Shown: positions 63,176 to 64,000 of the stretch, piece after piece
Position numbering within the stretch: position 1 is the first letter of the stretch
Layout: the number at the start of each line of letters is the position of its first letter
DNA from: Pirellulales bacterium
GTDB taxonomy: Bacteria; Planctomycetota; Planctomycetia; Pirellulales; UBA1268
Assembly (NCBI GenBank): GCA_017853835.1
Contig: JAFMIU010000007.1
Location: forward strand, 24,892-88,891
Direction of reading: 5' to 3'
Length of the DNA: 64,000 nucleotides
Program-made: the position numbers and the translations under genes
Notes under the pieces: generated by a model
Databases searched by the model: none
Told to the model about the DNA's origin: nothing
What the model saw: only the letters and a program-made list of their open reading frames with translations

Positions 63176-63820
63176 ATGAACACCCCCCCCACAACGCCGC
63201 CGACTCCCCGCCGTGGTGTGATCCGTCGGCTCTATGACTGGGTGCTCTCCTGGGCCGACTCGCCCCACGGCACCAGTGCCCTGGCGGCCATCTCGTTTGC
63301 AGAGAGTTCGTTCTTCCCGATCCCGCCCGATGTGCTTCAAATCGCCCTGTCGGTGGCCAAGCCCTCGCGGAGTTATTTCTATGCGGCCGTCTCGGCGGCG
63401 GCGAGCGTCGCCGGCGGCGTGCTCGGATGGGCGATCGGCTCGGGACTCTGGCATGTGATCGGCGACGCGTTCTTTACCTACGTCCCGGGCTTCAGCCGCG
63501 AGAAGTTCGAATACGTCGAGCATCTCTACCAGGCCAACGCCTTCATGGCCATCTTCACGGCCGCCTTCACACCGATTCCCTACAAGGTGTTCACGATCGC
63601 GGCCGGTGTGTTTGAGGTGTCGCTCCCGACGCTCGTCGCCGCCTCGGCGCTTGGGCGCACCGCGAGGTTCTTCATCGTGGCATCGATCACCTATTTCTTC
63701 GGCGATGCGGCGAAGAAGTTTCTTGATCGCTGGCTGGAGCCGGCAACGATCGTGATGGGCGCGGCTGTCGTGGCGGGCTTCCTGGCCATCAAATGGCTGA
63801 TGCCCTCCGCGAGTCATTGA
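63176..63820 (+). CDS. YqaA-type VTT/DedA-like membrane protein
   Basis: 'AAISFAESSFFPIPPDVLQIALSVA', 'YQANAFMAIFTAAFTPIPYKVFTIAAGVFEV'. Confidence 0.85.
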   Translation: MNTPPTTPPTPRRGVIRRLYDWVLSWADSPHGTSALAAISFAESSFFPIPPDVLQIALSVAKPSRSYFYAAVSAAASVAGGVLGWAIGSGLWHVIGDAFFTYVPGFSREKFEYVEHLYQANAFMAIFTAAFTPIPYKVFTIAAGVFEVSLPTLVAASALGRTARFFIVASITYFFGDAAKKFLDRWLEPATIVMGAAVVAGFLAIKWLMPSASH

Positions 63821-64000
63821 ACACGCGGCGACGTGCCGCACGCTTCGGGATTGCCCGCACGCTGACTGTCGCGCCATCGCCGCCGTCCCGGCGTCGGCTC
63901 CGGCTTTCGGCTCCGCGATTGATACGCCGATGTCCGGGGCACGCTTCGGGGTTGCCCACACCCCGACGCCGGACGCTCGCTGCGGGCATCCTGCCCTCCA

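Overview
High-GC bacterial chromosome segment. Gene content and dispersed hairpin repeats suggest a planctomycete (Pirellulales-like), but this is inferred from protein families, not from a phylogenetic marker. About 1-33.9 kb is one large, mostly + strand surface-polysaccharide (EPS/LPS-like) locus. It contains glycosyltransferases, a UDP-sugar epimerase, several left-handed beta-helix (LbH) acyltransferases, two polysaccharide deacetylases, a formyltransferase, a GMC oxidoreductase, an aldo/keto reductase, a giant secreted carbohydrate-active protein, a fucokinase-like/UDPGP-pyrophosphorylase fusion, an ACP/ANL-ligase/SDR/NeuD-like cassette and an asparagine-synthase-like amidotransferase. 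The most unusual item is a two-gene module at 6983-9995: a fused E1 alpha-beta 2-oxoacid dehydrogenase followed by a protein with a lipoyl domain and an E3-binding-like domain, in which the usual E2 acyltransferase (CAT) domain is replaced by an LbH acyltransferase. This suggests lipoyl-tethered acyl transfer to a glycan. A second unusual module is the kinase/pyrophosphorylase fusion plus ACP-based acylation cassette at 21.7-29.1 kb. From 33.9 kb onward the window is mostly housekeeping: DabA/DabB and SulP-carbonic anhydrase for inorganic carbon uptake, aroG-type DAHP synthase, pyrG, folD, glgP, ligA and tRNA-Ala. Its intergenic spacers carry a family of REP-like hairpin repeats with compensatory stem changes, a possible MITE-like insertion into one of them, and an Nramp-type transporter interrupted by a single-base frameshift. 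All family calls are from reading the sequence; no searches were run.
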